DNA of 64,000 nucleotides from JAXGPP01 sp040766885 (GCA_040766885.1 JAXGPP010000002.1:186001-250000), one strand, 5' to 3'; shown: positions 53,114-61,954, counted from the first letter of the stretch. A program made the numbers and translations. Notes: a model not told the origin generated them from the letters alone.

Positions 53114-54358
53114 TCAGACCTTCTTCACGATCAGCACCGAGTTGATCCCCAGCATGCCGAACGAATTGTTCAGAATCACGTTCACCGCGCCGACCTCGCG
53201 GGACTCGTTGGCGACGAGCCCCTTCAGTTCGCATTCCGGATCGAGGCGGTCGAGGTTGATCGTGGGATGGCATACGCCATCGTCGAAAGCCGGCAGATTT
53301 CCGGCCAGTTCCAATGCCCCAGCCGCGCCCATGGCGTGGCCGATGTAGCTTTTCGTATTGTTGAACAGCGTCCGGCCGAGGCCGTTGAACGCGCTGCGCA
53401 GGGCCATGCATTCCTGGACGTCGCCGGAGCTGGTGCCCGTGGCGTGCGTGCTGACGACATCGACGTCGTCGGGGCTGAGGCGGGCCCGCCTCAGGGCCAG
53501 GCGAATGCAATCGGCCTGCCGCTCGGGGTGCGGATTGACGAAGTCGTGAGCGTCGCTGTTCATCGCGTAGCCGGCGATCTCGCCGTAGATCCGGGCACCG
53601 CGGGCGAGGGCGTCGTCGAGCCGTTCGAGCACGTAGATGCAGCCCCCCTCGGCCACCACGATGCCGTTGCGGTCGGCGTCGAAGGGACGCGAAGCCTTGG
53701 CCGGATCGTCGTGCCGGGCAAGCGCCCCCTGGCTGTGAAAGCTGGCGAAGATCCCGAACGTGTGAATGCTCTCTGAGACGCCGCCGCACAGGGCCAGGTC
53801 GCACTCGCCCAGCCGCAGCATCTGCACCCCCTGGATCAAGCCCGCATTGCCGGCCGCGCAGGCGGCTCCCAGCGTGTAGTGCGGGCCGGTGATGTTCATG
53901 TTGAGCGTGATCTCGCCCGCGGGATTGTTGGCCACGGTCCGCGGGTTGTGATGGTGCGACCAGTACTGGGTGTCGTAGTCGTACCCCTTGAGCGAGAAGA
54001 TTTCGTTTTCGGTTTCGACGTTGCCGTGCTCGGTGACGCCGATGTAGACGCCCACCGCCGACTTGTCGACGTTCTCCCAGTCGATCCCAGCATCGGCGAT
54101 GGCCTCGCGGGCGCAGAAGATGGCAATGCTTCCGGCGCGGGTGCCGCGCCGCAACTCCTTGCGGCGCTGGTAGCGGAGCTCGTCGAACTGGCAGACCCCC
54201 GCCAGCGTAGGCCCAAAATAGCGGGTCTCGAACCGGCTTACCCCACTGTGGCCCTCCAGCAGGCTGCGGCGGAACTCCGGGAGGCTGTTGCCGTTCGGCG
54301 CGGTCAGCCCGACCCCGGTAATTACGACGCGATGTTGACCCGAATGCTCCGCAATCAT
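53114..54358 (-). CDS. FabF-like beta-ketoacyl-ACP synthase
   Basis: 414 residues. Condensing enzyme with catalytic triad Cys167 (GAACAAGNAG), His305 (THATGTSSGD) and His341 (SYIGHAMGAAG). The FabF-type end NNSFGMLGINSVLIVKK is present. All triad residues are kept, so it should be a true elongating KAS. It is followed 91 bases later by the ACP gene, and with FabZ and FabI-like proteins supplies a dedicated elongation cycle. No ketoreductase of clear FabG type is present; the SDR upstream may serve. Confidence 0.93.
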   Translation of the reverse strand: MIAEHSGQHRVVITGVGLTAPNGNSLPEFRRSLLEGHSGVSRFETRYFGPTLAGVCQFDELRYQRRKELRRGTRAGSIAIFCAREAIADAGIDWENVDKSAVGVYIGVTEHGNVETENEIFSLKGYDYDTQYWSHHHNPRTVANNPAGEITLNMNITGPHYTLGAACAAGNAGLIQGVQMLRLGECDLALCGGVSESIHTFGIFASFHSQGALARHDDPAKASRPFDADRNGIVVAEGGCIYVLERLDDALARGARIYGEIAGYAMNSDAHDFVNPHPERQADCIRLALRRARLSPDDVDVVSTHATGTSSGDVQECMALRSAFNGLGRTLFNNTKSYIGHAMGAAGALELAGNLPAFDDGVCHPTINLDRLDPECELKGLVANESREVGAVNVILNNSFGMLGINSVLIVKKV

Positions 54359-54505
54359 GCTGGCTCCTCAGCGTGCCCCAAGCCAACGAAGTTACCTGTT
54401 ATATCAGGGTTTGGCAAGCCGCCGGGGGAATCGTGGGTGGGGAAAAGGGGGCTCTCGGCGGCCGGCCATGGCTGGCCGGCAAGGGACTGCCGGCCTACAG
54501 AATCA

Positions 54506-55501
54506 TTAGCCGGTTTCGGCCAGAGCGCGCGCCATCCGTTCCATCCCCTCCTGGTGGGAAACGTGGGGCTCGTAGCCGAAGTCGCGGCGGGCGCGACTGA
54601 TGTTGAAGTAGTGCGACTTGGCCATCTGAGCGGCCAGGAAGCGGGTCAGGGGCGGGTCGCCAGCGAGCCGGAACAGGCGGTAGGCGAGTTCGTAGCACCA
54701 GCCCATCCGCCAGGCGGCCCGAAATGACAGCGATTTACAGACCGGCGGCAGCCCTGCCAGATTGAGGATCTCATTGACCCACTGCCAGCAGTTGACCGGG
54801 TGCCCCTGGCTGATGAAGTAGGCGTGGCCGGCGACGGGGGAGCCCTCGCTCAAGGCATCGGCGGCCTGGAGGTGGGCTGTGGCGGCGTTTTCAACATATA
54901 CTGAATCGATCATGTTGGCTCCGTCCCCCACACGGCGGAGCTGGCCGCGACGGGCGCGGTCGATGAGCCGGGGATTCAGATTCCGATCGCGGGGCCCCCA
55001 GATGAGGTGCGGGCGCAGGGCACAGGTTGCCAGACCATCCCTGCCGTTGGCGGCCAGCACGGCTTGCTCGGCCAGGGCCTTGCTCCGGGGATAATGGGCC
55101 AGCCAGCGATCGGGGTAGGGGGCCGATTCGTCGATTCCTTCCTGGTCGGTGGCGTCGAAAGTGACGCTCGGGCTACTGGTATAGACCAGCCGTCGCACCC
55201 GGCTGCGGCGGCAGGCGTCGATGACGTTTCGGGTGCCGACAGTGTTGACGGCGTAGTAGCTGGCCCAGCGGCCCGCCAGTCCGGCCATGCCAGCGACGTG
55301 GAAGACCACGTCGACGCCGTCGCATGCTGCTTGGAGGGCTTCGCGATCGGTGAGGTCGCCGGGACAGAACTCGACCCGCAGTTCCGCCAGGCGCGGGTTT
55401 TGGTGGCGGCAGAACGCGCGCACACGATCACCGCGGGCGACGAGCTGTTCGACGACGTACAGCCCGAGGAAGCCTCCGGCACCAGTAACGAGCGCTTTCA
55501 C
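54506..55501 (-). CDS. NAD(P)-dependent extended SDR (3-beta-HSD/epimerase-like)
   Basis: 331 residues. N-terminal TGAGGFLG nucleotide motif, DLTD, VFHVAGMAGL, VYTSSPSVTF and the catalytic YPRSK (Y-x3-K). The closest-looking families are the hydroxysteroid dehydrogenase/isomerase-like, dihydroflavonol reductase and OleD-like reductases. It is the first gene of the FabF-ACP-desaturase cluster (147 bases upstream of fabF). A role in keto reduction on the acyl product is plausible; the family assignment below SDR level is not firm. Confidence 0.85.
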   Translation of the reverse strand: MKALVTGAGGFLGLYVVEQLVARGDRVRAFCRHQNPRLAELRVEFCPGDLTDREALQAACDGVDVVFHVAGMAGLAGRWASYYAVNTVGTRNVIDACRRSRVRRLVYTSSPSVTFDATDQEGIDESAPYPDRWLAHYPRSKALAEQAVLAANGRDGLATCALRPHLIWGPRDRNLNPRLIDRARRGQLRRVGDGANMIDSVYVENAATAHLQAADALSEGSPVAGHAYFISQGHPVNCWQWVNEILNLAGLPPVCKSLSFRAAWRMGWCYELAYRLFRLAGDPPLTRFLAAQMAKSHYFNISRARRDFGYEPHVSHQEGMERMARALAETG

Positions 55502-55580
55502 GGAAGTGGCCCAAGCTCAGATGGAAGGCGTTCGCCACCGGGGACCGCCCCCAACCACGCGCTGCCATCCGGTTGGCATT

Positions 55581-56144
55581 CTACCTCGCGGCGGGTGCTT
55601 CCGTCTGCCCCTGGCCTGCTGGCGGGGTCTTAGGATTGGTCAGTTCATCGACGATGCTGAGGTCGATATCAACGGCTTTGGACGGGGGGAGCGTCTGGGG
55701 AGTGGCGTCGGGGGCTCCGGCGTGCGCCGCGCCGGATGCCGACGGGCGGGGGGCGGGCATTGGGCGAGTCAACAGGGAGTAGCCGGCGATGCAGGCGACG
55801 GCGAAGACCATCGCCACGACGAGCAGCGTGGTGAGGTTGGCGTTCATCCGGCGCCTGGCCCAGCGAGAGCTGGTGGCGACGGTTGTGCGGGACGGGACGA
55901 CGGCGATCGCAGGCGGCGAGTCGTCGGTCGGGCACTGAAGCCCGTCGGAGGAGTCGTCGCCGGTGGGCTGCGCGCCGTTGAGCAGTCCTTTGACGCACCC
56001 GGCCGCGATCCAGCCCCCCTGTTCGCCCCGCCGCACGGGATCAAAGGGAGCGATCTGGCCGCGCTGGGCCATCGCCTTGAGCTGGTCTGCAGTAAACGGT
56101 CCCAACTCGCGGTCGGCCAGCTTGAGATACCAATCGGTCGCCAT
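55581..56144 (-). CDS. GYF_2-domain protein with one TM helix
   Basis: 187 residues. The N-terminal WYLKLADRELGPFTADQLKAMA motif is a GYF_2/DUF4339 domain (W-Y ... G-P-F/Y), which binds proline-rich or other partner peptides. A TM helix (TLLVVAMVFAVACIAGYSLL) and a Pro/Ala-rich tail follow. Such proteins are common in planctomycetes with unknown partners. It lies 79 bases upstream of the SDR gene, on the same strand, but membership of the lipid cluster is uncertain. Confidence 0.85.
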   Translation of the reverse strand: MATDWYLKLADRELGPFTADQLKAMAQRGQIAPFDPVRRGEQGGWIAAGCVKGLLNGAQPTGDDSSDGLQCPTDDSPPAIAVVPSRTTVATSSRWARRRMNANLTTLLVVAMVFAVACIAGYSLLTRPMPAPRPSASGAAHAGAPDATPQTLPPSKAVDIDLSIVDELTNPKTPPAGQGQTEAPAAR

Positions 56145-56326
56145 AGTTGTTCCGGGTCGCCTGGAGCGGCGGAAGAAGCCTCTGGAATTCAGTCTACTCC
56201 CCCCGCGGCGATCGGGCCAGAAGCTCCATAACCAGTGCGTCGGGCGCGAAAGTGCAAAGTGGGGTCAGTCGAGGTACACTGGTCGCGGCTGCCGGGGTAA
56301 TCCTGAACCGGAAGGGAGCAAGACTG

Positions 56327-57859
56327 ATGCATCGCAGAACGTTTTTGGCTCAGGGGGCCGCCATGGCGGCGGCGGCCGGAGGTGTGTTCCGGCGTGCCGA
56401 AGCCGATCTGGTGGCAGGTGCGGCAGACGCGATTGCAGTCGAGCCGCAGCCGCTGTTTGACCTTTCACCCTATCTCTACATGCAGTTCATGGAGCCCTTG
56501 GGGGAAAGGGATGGCTCGGTGGCCGCGTCGTGGGACTACGAAGCCAACGATTGGCGACGCGATGTGGTGGGGATTACGCGGGAACTGGCGCCGACGATGG
56601 TGCGGTGGGGCGGCTGTTTCAGCTCCTACTATCGATGGAAGGAAGCGGTCGGCCCGCGGGGGGAGCGGGTGGCGATGGAGAACCTGCTGTGGGGCGGCAT
56701 GAACGACAACCAGGTGGGGACGGTGGAGTTTGTCGGCTTCTGCCGGCAGGTTGGCGCGGAAGGGCTCATGTGCGTGAACTTCGAGTCGGACGGCCGCACA
56801 AGATGGATGCGGTCGCCGGCAGGGAGCATCCGCCGCGCGGGGGCGGACGAGGCGGCCGAGTGGGTCGAATACTGCAACAACCCGGCCAGCGCGCTGCGGC
56901 GGTCGCACGGCATTGCGGAGCCGTGCCGCATCGGCTACTGGCAATTGGGGAACGAGACTTCGTACGACCGAAACGGCTTCGATCTGGAGACGGCCGCCCG
57001 GAAGACGGTTGAGTTTGCCACGGCGATGCGCCGCGTGGATCCGACGATCAAGCTGATCGGGTGGGGCGACAGCGGCTGGGCCCGGCGGATGATCGAGGTG
57101 GCCGGCGAGCATCTCGATTACATCGCGTTGCATCACATGTACGATCCGGGAAAAGAAAACCCGGATTCCGTGCTGCGCGACTACGAGTACCGGAAGGACC
57201 CGGCGGCGACGTGGGAGCAGTTGATGGAGGCCTGGAAGCCGCACGAGGCCAAGATCCGGGACGCGCGCCAACAGGTGGAGGGGACGGGAATGCCGCTGGC
57301 GCTGACGGAATGCCATTTCGCGCTGCGGGGGCCAAACCGCTGCGAGGTTCTCTCGACCTGGGCGGCGGGGGTGGCGATGGCGCGGCTGTTGAATGTACAC
57401 GCGCGGCATGGCGACGTGCTGAAGATCGCCACGGCGGCCGACTTCTGCGGCACGACCTGGCAGGTCAATGCCATCCTGCTGCCGAAGACGCCGGAAGGCC
57501 GAATCTACATGCAGCCGGTGGCCCGGGTGATGAGTCTCTACCGCCATCACGGCGGTTCCCAGGCGGTGCGCGTGGCCCGATGTCCGGCCGAGTTGGATGT
57601 GACGGCGAGCCGGGAAGGCAACCGTTTTTTCTTCCACGTAGTGAACACCAGCCGCGATCGGGCGATCGACGTTCGGTTTCAAGTGACGGGGCTTGCCAGC
57701 CGGGGCGGCAAGGTGTTTGAGATTGCCGCCGATCCGATGTTCGAGATCCGCGAGACGAGCCCGGACGCGTTCAACCCTGTGGAGAAGTCGCTGCCGGAAG
57801 ATGGCCGGTGGCGCATCCCGGCGGCGAGCGTATCGGCCGTGGAGATCGAGACGGCCTAG
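56327..57859 (+). CDS. TAT-exported GH51-like alpha-L-arabinofuranosidase
   Basis: 510 residues. MHRRTFLAQGAAMAAAAGG is a twin-arginine signal. The (beta/alpha)8 barrel has acid/base candidate Glu210 in YWQLGNETSYD and nucleophile candidate Glu328 in ALTECHF, with MVRWGGCFSSYYRW near the N-terminus. The C-terminal beta-sandwich (FFFHVVNTSRDRAI, then VEIETA) is of the alpha-L-arabinofuranosidase C type. With the GH127-like enzyme it could remove arabinose side groups from plant or algal polysaccharides. AGGGAG lies before the ATG at 56327; the frame's upstream extension is not supported. Confidence 0.8.
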   Translation: MHRRTFLAQGAAMAAAAGGVFRRAEADLVAGAADAIAVEPQPLFDLSPYLYMQFMEPLGERDGSVAASWDYEANDWRRDVVGITRELAPTMVRWGGCFSSYYRWKEAVGPRGERVAMENLLWGGMNDNQVGTVEFVGFCRQVGAEGLMCVNFESDGRTRWMRSPAGSIRRAGADEAAEWVEYCNNPASALRRSHGIAEPCRIGYWQLGNETSYDRNGFDLETAARKTVEFATAMRRVDPTIKLIGWGDSGWARRMIEVAGEHLDYIALHHMYDPGKENPDSVLRDYEYRKDPAATWEQLMEAWKPHEAKIRDARQQVEGTGMPLALTECHFALRGPNRCEVLSTWAAGVAMARLLNVHARHGDVLKIATAADFCGTTWQVNAILLPKTPEGRIYMQPVARVMSLYRHHGGSQAVRVARCPAELDVTASREGNRFFFHVVNTSRDRAIDVRFQVTGLASRGGKVFEIAADPMFEIRETSPDAFNPVEKSLPEDGRWRIPAASVSAVEIETA

Positions 57860-57884
57860 CGAAGCGGCCGGGCGAGCCGGGCTT

Positions 57885-57948
57885 CGGGCGCCGAGGCGCC
57901 CGGTGGTGGCACCCCCCGTTGATGCGCAACAATAAACGCATTGTTGCG
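57885..57948 (+). terminator. Two hairpins after the GH51-like gene
   Basis: CGGGCGCC / GGCGCCCG (57885-57902) and CGCAACAAT / ATTGTTGCG (57925-57948, 6-base loop) follow the stop codon by 26-90 bases. They are reasonable stop signals for the arabinofuranosidase transcript, although no long T-run follows. Confidence 0.4.
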
Positions 57949-57956
57949 GATCGTGC

Positions 57957-58204
57957 GTCGCGAGGCGCGGCGGCAAGTGCAAGGGGTGCAGGGGTTTCGC
58001 ACTTGGCGCGTGAGCGCAACTTCGTACGTAGTTTGAGGTACGTGTTGAAGTTGGCGCCAAGCGCTCGCTACCCGGGGGTCGTGAGGATGGGGCAGGCATC
58101 GCGCGGGTTTGCCCTGCGCCAGTGGGGCATCGTTGCATTGAAGCGAAACGCCCTTGAGGGTGTTTCGTTTGGTTACGTCGCGGGGCGCGGCGGCAAGTGC
58201 AAGG
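57957..58204. repeat. 28-bp imperfect direct repeat in noncoding DNA
   Basis: Bases 57957-57984 recur at 58177-58204 with one difference (CGTCGCGAGGCGCGGCGG versus CGTCGCGGGGCGCGGCGG); the copies are 220 bases apart. Between them is a hairpin (CGAAACGCCC / GGGTGTTTCG, 58144-58167). The stretch 57949-58328 has no recognised gene. Confidence 0.7.
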
Positions 58205-58317
58205 CGCATAGTGTTTTCTGCCCAGGCGACTCGGCGCAAGTGAAACCACCCTTTTGGCTTGAGTGTTTCGGTTCGTAGAGGGGAATGGGGGGGAAAGGAG
58301 TTGGAAGCTATAAGTTA

Positions 58318-59855
58318 GGAGTTAGAAGCAGGCCTTTGTACTAGCATCGATTCATGACGTATTGGTGCGGCTTTGCGCCAGCACACGGGCCGTCGAGACA
58401 TGGCTTCGGCGTCGTTTGTCCATTTTGGGTGGGGGCCGCTTGGGACCGCGTTGATGCTTGCGATAGCGGGCAAGATCCACCTGTCGCGCCAGGCGGATCA
58501 GTGCACGGGCCATACGGGCGGGCGTCAAGCGTGCGTACTTACGCCGCCAGTATTCGTCGGGCAGGGCGATATCCAGGCCGCGATGCGTGTGGGCCACTTC
58601 GTCGCAGAGATAGTAGAAGGAAAGCTGCGTCTGCGCCGTTTCGTGGCCATGCACCGCCCGCAGTGCCGCCAGGACCACGCTCAGCAGGTTGTAGCAGACC
58701 AAGGCCATCGAGAAGGCGAACAGCGCGGCACGCGGGTAGCCCAGCGTCTCGATCTCTCCCTCCAGGTTCTGCGCCAGCTCGCAAAAGGCGGTTTCGATGG
58801 TCCAGCGCCGGCGATACAAATCGGCCACGCGCTCGGCCGATACTTTCCGCGGGAGGTTGGTCAGCAGATGGATCTCGGTGTCTCCGTCCCGGGTGGGTTG
58901 ATGGAGTACGACCGTCACGCGGCGGATCTTGATGGCGCGGCCTTCCTTGTCGAAAATCCGCATGCTCTGCTCGTAGACCACTCCGGTTTCCGTCTCGCCG
59001 ACGCGATTGCGTCGGCCGATCAGTTCATAGCGCAATGCCTGGGCGTGCTGACGGATAAGGAAGTAACCCCGCTGTGCTTGGATGCCGAACAGGAAGTCCG
59101 TCGTGCAGAAATTCCGGTCGCCGATCCACAGGTCGCGCGGCGCCACGGTCTCCAGCACCTGCGGCAACAGACTGCGTTCCTGCGCGTGCCCGTCCTCGCA
59201 AGGGATCACGTCGATCGCCAGCTTCAAGCGCGGATCCAGGACCACCACGCAATGCCCCGGCAGCGGGGCCGCGTTGAGCTTCCGCAATGCTCCCAGCCGG
59301 CGCTGCGTGCGACGCAAGTGGTTGCCATCGAGGATCTTCACGCGGTAACCGGGCACCAACTCCGGCAGCGTGCCTCCACTGTTGGTAATGATCGCTTCCA
59401 TGCGCGCGGCCGTCTCGGCCACCAGCTGCCGAGAGACGTTACTCTCCATCCGCTGCAGCTTGTCGTAGACGGCCTTGACCGTCACGCCGACTGCCTTGGC
59501 CTTAGCCTGATACGCCGCATGCACCGAGGGATGGATCTTGCAGGCCACCAGCCCCATCATCTCGGCCACGGTCGAGAACATGAGCTGCCGATTGGCCTGC
59601 CGCTCGGCGGCTTCCTCGAACAATCCGTCGAGACGCTCGGCCGAAAGCACGTTCTCCATGGCCGCACGCACCATCACGCACACCGGCGCTTTCTGCTCGA
59701 AACGATCAATCACTTCCTGAAGAATCATTGGAATGCCTCCTGGAGAAATCGCGGTTCTTCTCCAAGTATAGGCACCGGTCATCGACGCAACTCATTGCCG
59801 CAAGCCGCCTTGGTAACCGGCTCCGCATGCTAGTACAAAGGCCTGGAGTTAGAAG
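58318..59855. mobile_element. Complete IS4-family insertion sequence with 11-bp target duplication
   Basis: The element runs from 58329 to 59844 (1516 bp). Its terminal inverted repeats are AGGCCTTTGTACTAGCAT (58330-58347) and its exact complement at 59827-59844, 18 bp. GGAGTTAGAAG flanks it on both sides (58318-58328 and 59845-59855), an 11-bp target duplication in the 9-12 bp range known for IS4. The perfect ends and duplication indicate a recent insertion. Confidence 0.93.
58352..59728 (-). CDS. IS4-family transposase
   Basis: 458 residues. The DDE catalytic set is visible: Asp in VKILDGNHL, Asp in LWIGDRNFCTTDF and Glu in the YRRRWTIETAF motif (Y-R-x3-W-x-I-E, the YREK-like box). A strong AGGAGGC lies upstream of the ATG at 59728. 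It fills the IS between its inverted repeats and is probably active. It differs from the IS701-like fragment at the window start. Confidence 0.95.
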   Translation of the reverse strand: MILQEVIDRFEQKAPVCVMVRAAMENVLSAERLDGLFEEAAERQANRQLMFSTVAEMMGLVACKIHPSVHAAYQAKAKAVGVTVKAVYDKLQRMESNVSRQLVAETAARMEAIITNSGGTLPELVPGYRVKILDGNHLRRTQRRLGALRKLNAAPLPGHCVVVLDPRLKLAIDVIPCEDGHAQERSLLPQVLETVAPRDLWIGDRNFCTTDFLFGIQAQRGYFLIRQHAQALRYELIGRRNRVGETETGVVYEQSMRIFDKEGRAIKIRRVTVVLHQPTRDGDTEIHLLTNLPRKVSAERVADLYRRRWTIETAFCELAQNLEGEIETLGYPRAALFAFSMALVCYNLLSVVLAALRAVHGHETAQTQLSFYYLCDEVAHTHRGLDIALPDEYWRRKYARLTPARMARALIRLARQVDLARYRKHQRGPKRPPPKMDKRRRSHVSTARVLAQSRTNTS

Positions 59856-60236
59856 GGAGGAGGGAGGAGGAGAGGAACAACGTGGTTGTCTCCGCGCGTC
59901 CAAAGCAGGGAGTGGGCGCACGCGCCGGCAGGCGAGTTGTGATGGGGGTGAATTGTGAAAGAGCGAACCTGGGCGGGGCCCGAGTTACCGGGCGGCACCC
60001 ATGCCGGCGGACGGAGGTTCGTCGCCGGCGTGTAGTATACCAGTGTTCATGTATTTTTGTCAATCATAAATCCGGCCAGATTTGGCCACTTTTGTGGAGA
60101 ATTCTGGAGGGGGAAGCGGGACTCGGGCAAGAGCGCGAGACCCGGTCGGCCGATGGTCTGGCGAGGATCGGGTGGATCGAACGGAGTGGTGAATGGAAAG
60201 GGGGAGGCGGAATCCGAGGGAAGCTGAAGATGCGAT
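59856..60236. other. Noncoding stretch right of the IS4 element
   Basis: About 380 bases: a purine-rich run to about 59880, then GC-rich sequence without domain-like frames. An isolated sigma70-like promoter (60034-60063) faces the IS. Confidence 0.5.
60034..60063 (-). promoter_or_regulatory. Strong sigma70-type promoter facing the IS4 element
   Basis: On the reverse strand TTGACA (60063-60058) and TATACT (60039-60034) are separated by 18 bases in an AT-rich patch. No open frame follows before the IS at 59844, so this promoter drives either the IS region or an unrecognised RNA. Confidence 0.55.
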
Positions 60237-61379
60237 TCACGCCTCCTCGACCCTGACCTCGCACACGTCGCGCAATACGTACGTCCGTCCCTCGCGGCTG
60301 AGCACCCCGACGCATCGGAGCGCCTTCTCCTGATCATGTGCCTGAACAGCAACGTGATAGTCCGGATCGCCCAGGTCGAACGCCACGCGCTTGGGCCGCC
60401 CGTCCAGCAGTCCGATGACGGTCACCCTCCCGGTCGGCTGCCCCAGCGGCCGGTCCAGCTTGACCACGGCTCCGCTTACCTCAAAGTCGGGCACCGGCGC
60501 GCGATCACGCATGACCCGCGCCGCCTCGCGCACCAGCGGGATGCGATCCGAAGCGAGCCTCACTCTGGAGGGAATGCCGCTCTCGACGCGACGCGCCGGC
60601 GACCAGGAAAACGTGAAATCGAGATTCCGCTGCATGCTCTCATCGCCCCAGAAGCCCGCCACGGCATCGCACAAGTTGGCGCTGACCCCCTTGGCGATCG
60701 CCTCGTCGAACGAGGCGAACTTGCCCGAGATGGCTGCGCTCTCGGCCGCCTCGTCTAGCGACTGGAGCGACGAGGCAAGGGTCTCAATCACGCGCCGCTC
60801 GAATGGCGGTTCTGTTTCGAGGAGCTGCCCGTTCTCCGGTGTTTGGAGCGCCGGGCTGACGCGTGAGATGACGGTAACGACGTAGCTTCCCCGCTCCGTC
60901 TGCCCTACGCGGATCTTGCGGACCTGCTCCACGGCCTGAGCAGGCTTGCGCGTATGCCAGACTGCCCGCTTTTCGATCGCCGCGCATGCCGCTGCCAACA
61001 AGAGGTCGCGCGCACGCTGCGCCACCTGCGCGTGCGCCTCGATCGGGAGCGAGCCATCGTCGAGATCCGGATCATCGATGCGAATGCGCACCACGTCGGC
61101 AAACGTAGTCAGGAGATCGGCATAGACCTGGGCCTGCGGTCGCGTTTCTGCCACCGCGACAGCCTGCACGACCTCCGCCATGCGCAGAGCATAGTCGGCC
61201 AACGCCGTGTCAAGCGGCACCACAGCCTCGAACTCCTCGGTGCCGACGGCGGTGGTCCATACCGAGGCGTTCTTGGCCGGGGCCGGCTGCTGCGTCCAGC
61301 CTCGCGACCGCAGATAGCTGGCCACCTCCAACGGGCGCAGGGCGCGCACCGCCTCGGGATCGCGCATCTCGGGACTCAT
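60237..61379 (-). CDS. Uncharacterised partner of a DUF4365 protein, 380 aa
   Basis: ATG 61379 overlaps the DUF4365 stop by four bases and has GGGAGG upstream. The N-terminus AVRALRPLEVASYLRSRGW with a SVWTT segment and VVPLDTALADYALRMAEVVQ is a pattern I recall from hypothetical proteins beside DUF4365 or restriction-like genes. The middle and C-terminal parts (VRIRIDDPDLDDGSLPIEA, IGLLDGRPKRVAFDLGDPDY, VCEVRVEEA) are alpha-beta mixed with no motif I can name and no TM. Function unknown; by context it is a partner of a nuclease-like protein, possibly for defence against mobile DNA. Confidence 0.75.
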   Translation of the reverse strand: MSPEMRDPEAVRALRPLEVASYLRSRGWTQQPAPAKNASVWTTAVGTEEFEAVVPLDTALADYALRMAEVVQAVAVAETRPQAQVYADLLTTFADVVRIRIDDPDLDDGSLPIEAHAQVAQRARDLLLAAACAAIEKRAVWHTRKPAQAVEQVRKIRVGQTERGSYVVTVISRVSPALQTPENGQLLETEPPFERRVIETLASSLQSLDEAAESAAISGKFASFDEAIAKGVSANLCDAVAGFWGDESMQRNLDFTFSWSPARRVESGIPSRVRLASDRIPLVREAARVMRDRAPVPDFEVSGAVVKLDRPLGQPTGRVTVIGLLDGRPKRVAFDLGDPDYHVAVQAHDQEKALRCVGVLSREGRTYVLRDVCEVRVEEA

Positions 61380-61873
61380 GGCATTCCTCCCGCTGCAATC
61401 CGCTGCATGATGTCGCGGAGCTGGGTCGCGTTGAACGGCTGGCTGCGTGGCAGACGCACGGCGACGGTCGTTGTGTTGGCCACGGGGCGCGCGCCGCGCA
61501 GGGTGTGCCAATAGCCCGACCGTCGCAGGGCCAGTTCGCTCTCTGTGTAATGCGTCCAGTCCTGCACATGTTCGGGCACGATCACGACGACCAGAATCTT
61601 TGGTACAAGAAGGCATTCCTCCCGCAGATCATTGTAGTTCTTGATCTTGAGGTTGTAAGTCAGATACGTCTCGGCGGCCGTCTCGGCCGCGTGGCACTTG
61701 ATCTGCAAGTCGAGTTTCGGCGACCGGACACTGCCGCCGCCGCCACGCTCCGAGAGCGTCAGGTCGATGCTGTCATCGTCGACGCTGGGAGTCGACCACG
61801 CGTACCCAGCCACCGCCGCCACGGCCTGGATGTACGCGCGGCTGTACTGCTCTTTCTGTGCGTTGATGTCCAT
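61376..61873 (-). CDS. DUF4365 (PD-(D/E)XK-nuclease-like) protein
   Basis: 165 residues. The N-terminus INAQKEQYSRAYIQAVAAVA, then DDDSIDLTLSERG and SPKLDLQIKC fit DUF4365, which I take as a PD-(D/E)XK-type fold: Glu8 in the first helix, Asp37 (SIDL) and the Gln57-x-Lys59 pair. Downstream YLTYNLKIKNYNDL and PKILVVVIVPEH continue the fold. It has its own promoter-like sequence and overlaps its partner gene. Such domains occur in defence islands, but whether this one cuts DNA is not shown. Confidence 0.85.
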   Translation of the reverse strand: MDINAQKEQYSRAYIQAVAAVAGYAWSTPSVDDDSIDLTLSERGGGGSVRSPKLDLQIKCHAAETAAETYLTYNLKIKNYNDLREECLLVPKILVVVIVPEHVQDWTHYTESELALRRSGYWHTLRGARPVANTTTVAVRLPRSQPFNATQLRDIMQRIAAGGMP

Positions 61874-61911
61874 CAGCGTCGGGCCCCTTCTGCACCTACC
61901 CTGCTGCGGAC

Positions 61912-61954
61912 ACTATGGACGGCCGCGGCGGCAGTTGTCAAGTGCCGCCGCGGC
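61912..61954 (-). promoter_or_regulatory. Promoter with an overlapping 12-bp dyad upstream of the DUF4365 pair
   Basis: On the reverse strand TTGACA (61941-61936) and CATAGT (61917-61912) are 18 bases apart, 39 bases before the ATG. The -35 sits in the loop of a perfect inverted repeat, GCCGCGGCGGCA (61922-61933) and its complement (61943-61954), a good candidate operator. Confidence 0.55.

Noticed and set aside
56465..58249. 594-codon minus-strand frame opposite the GH51-like gene
   Set aside because: Arg/His/Pro-rich shadow with no motifs; the plus strand carries the TAT signal and both catalytic Glu residues.
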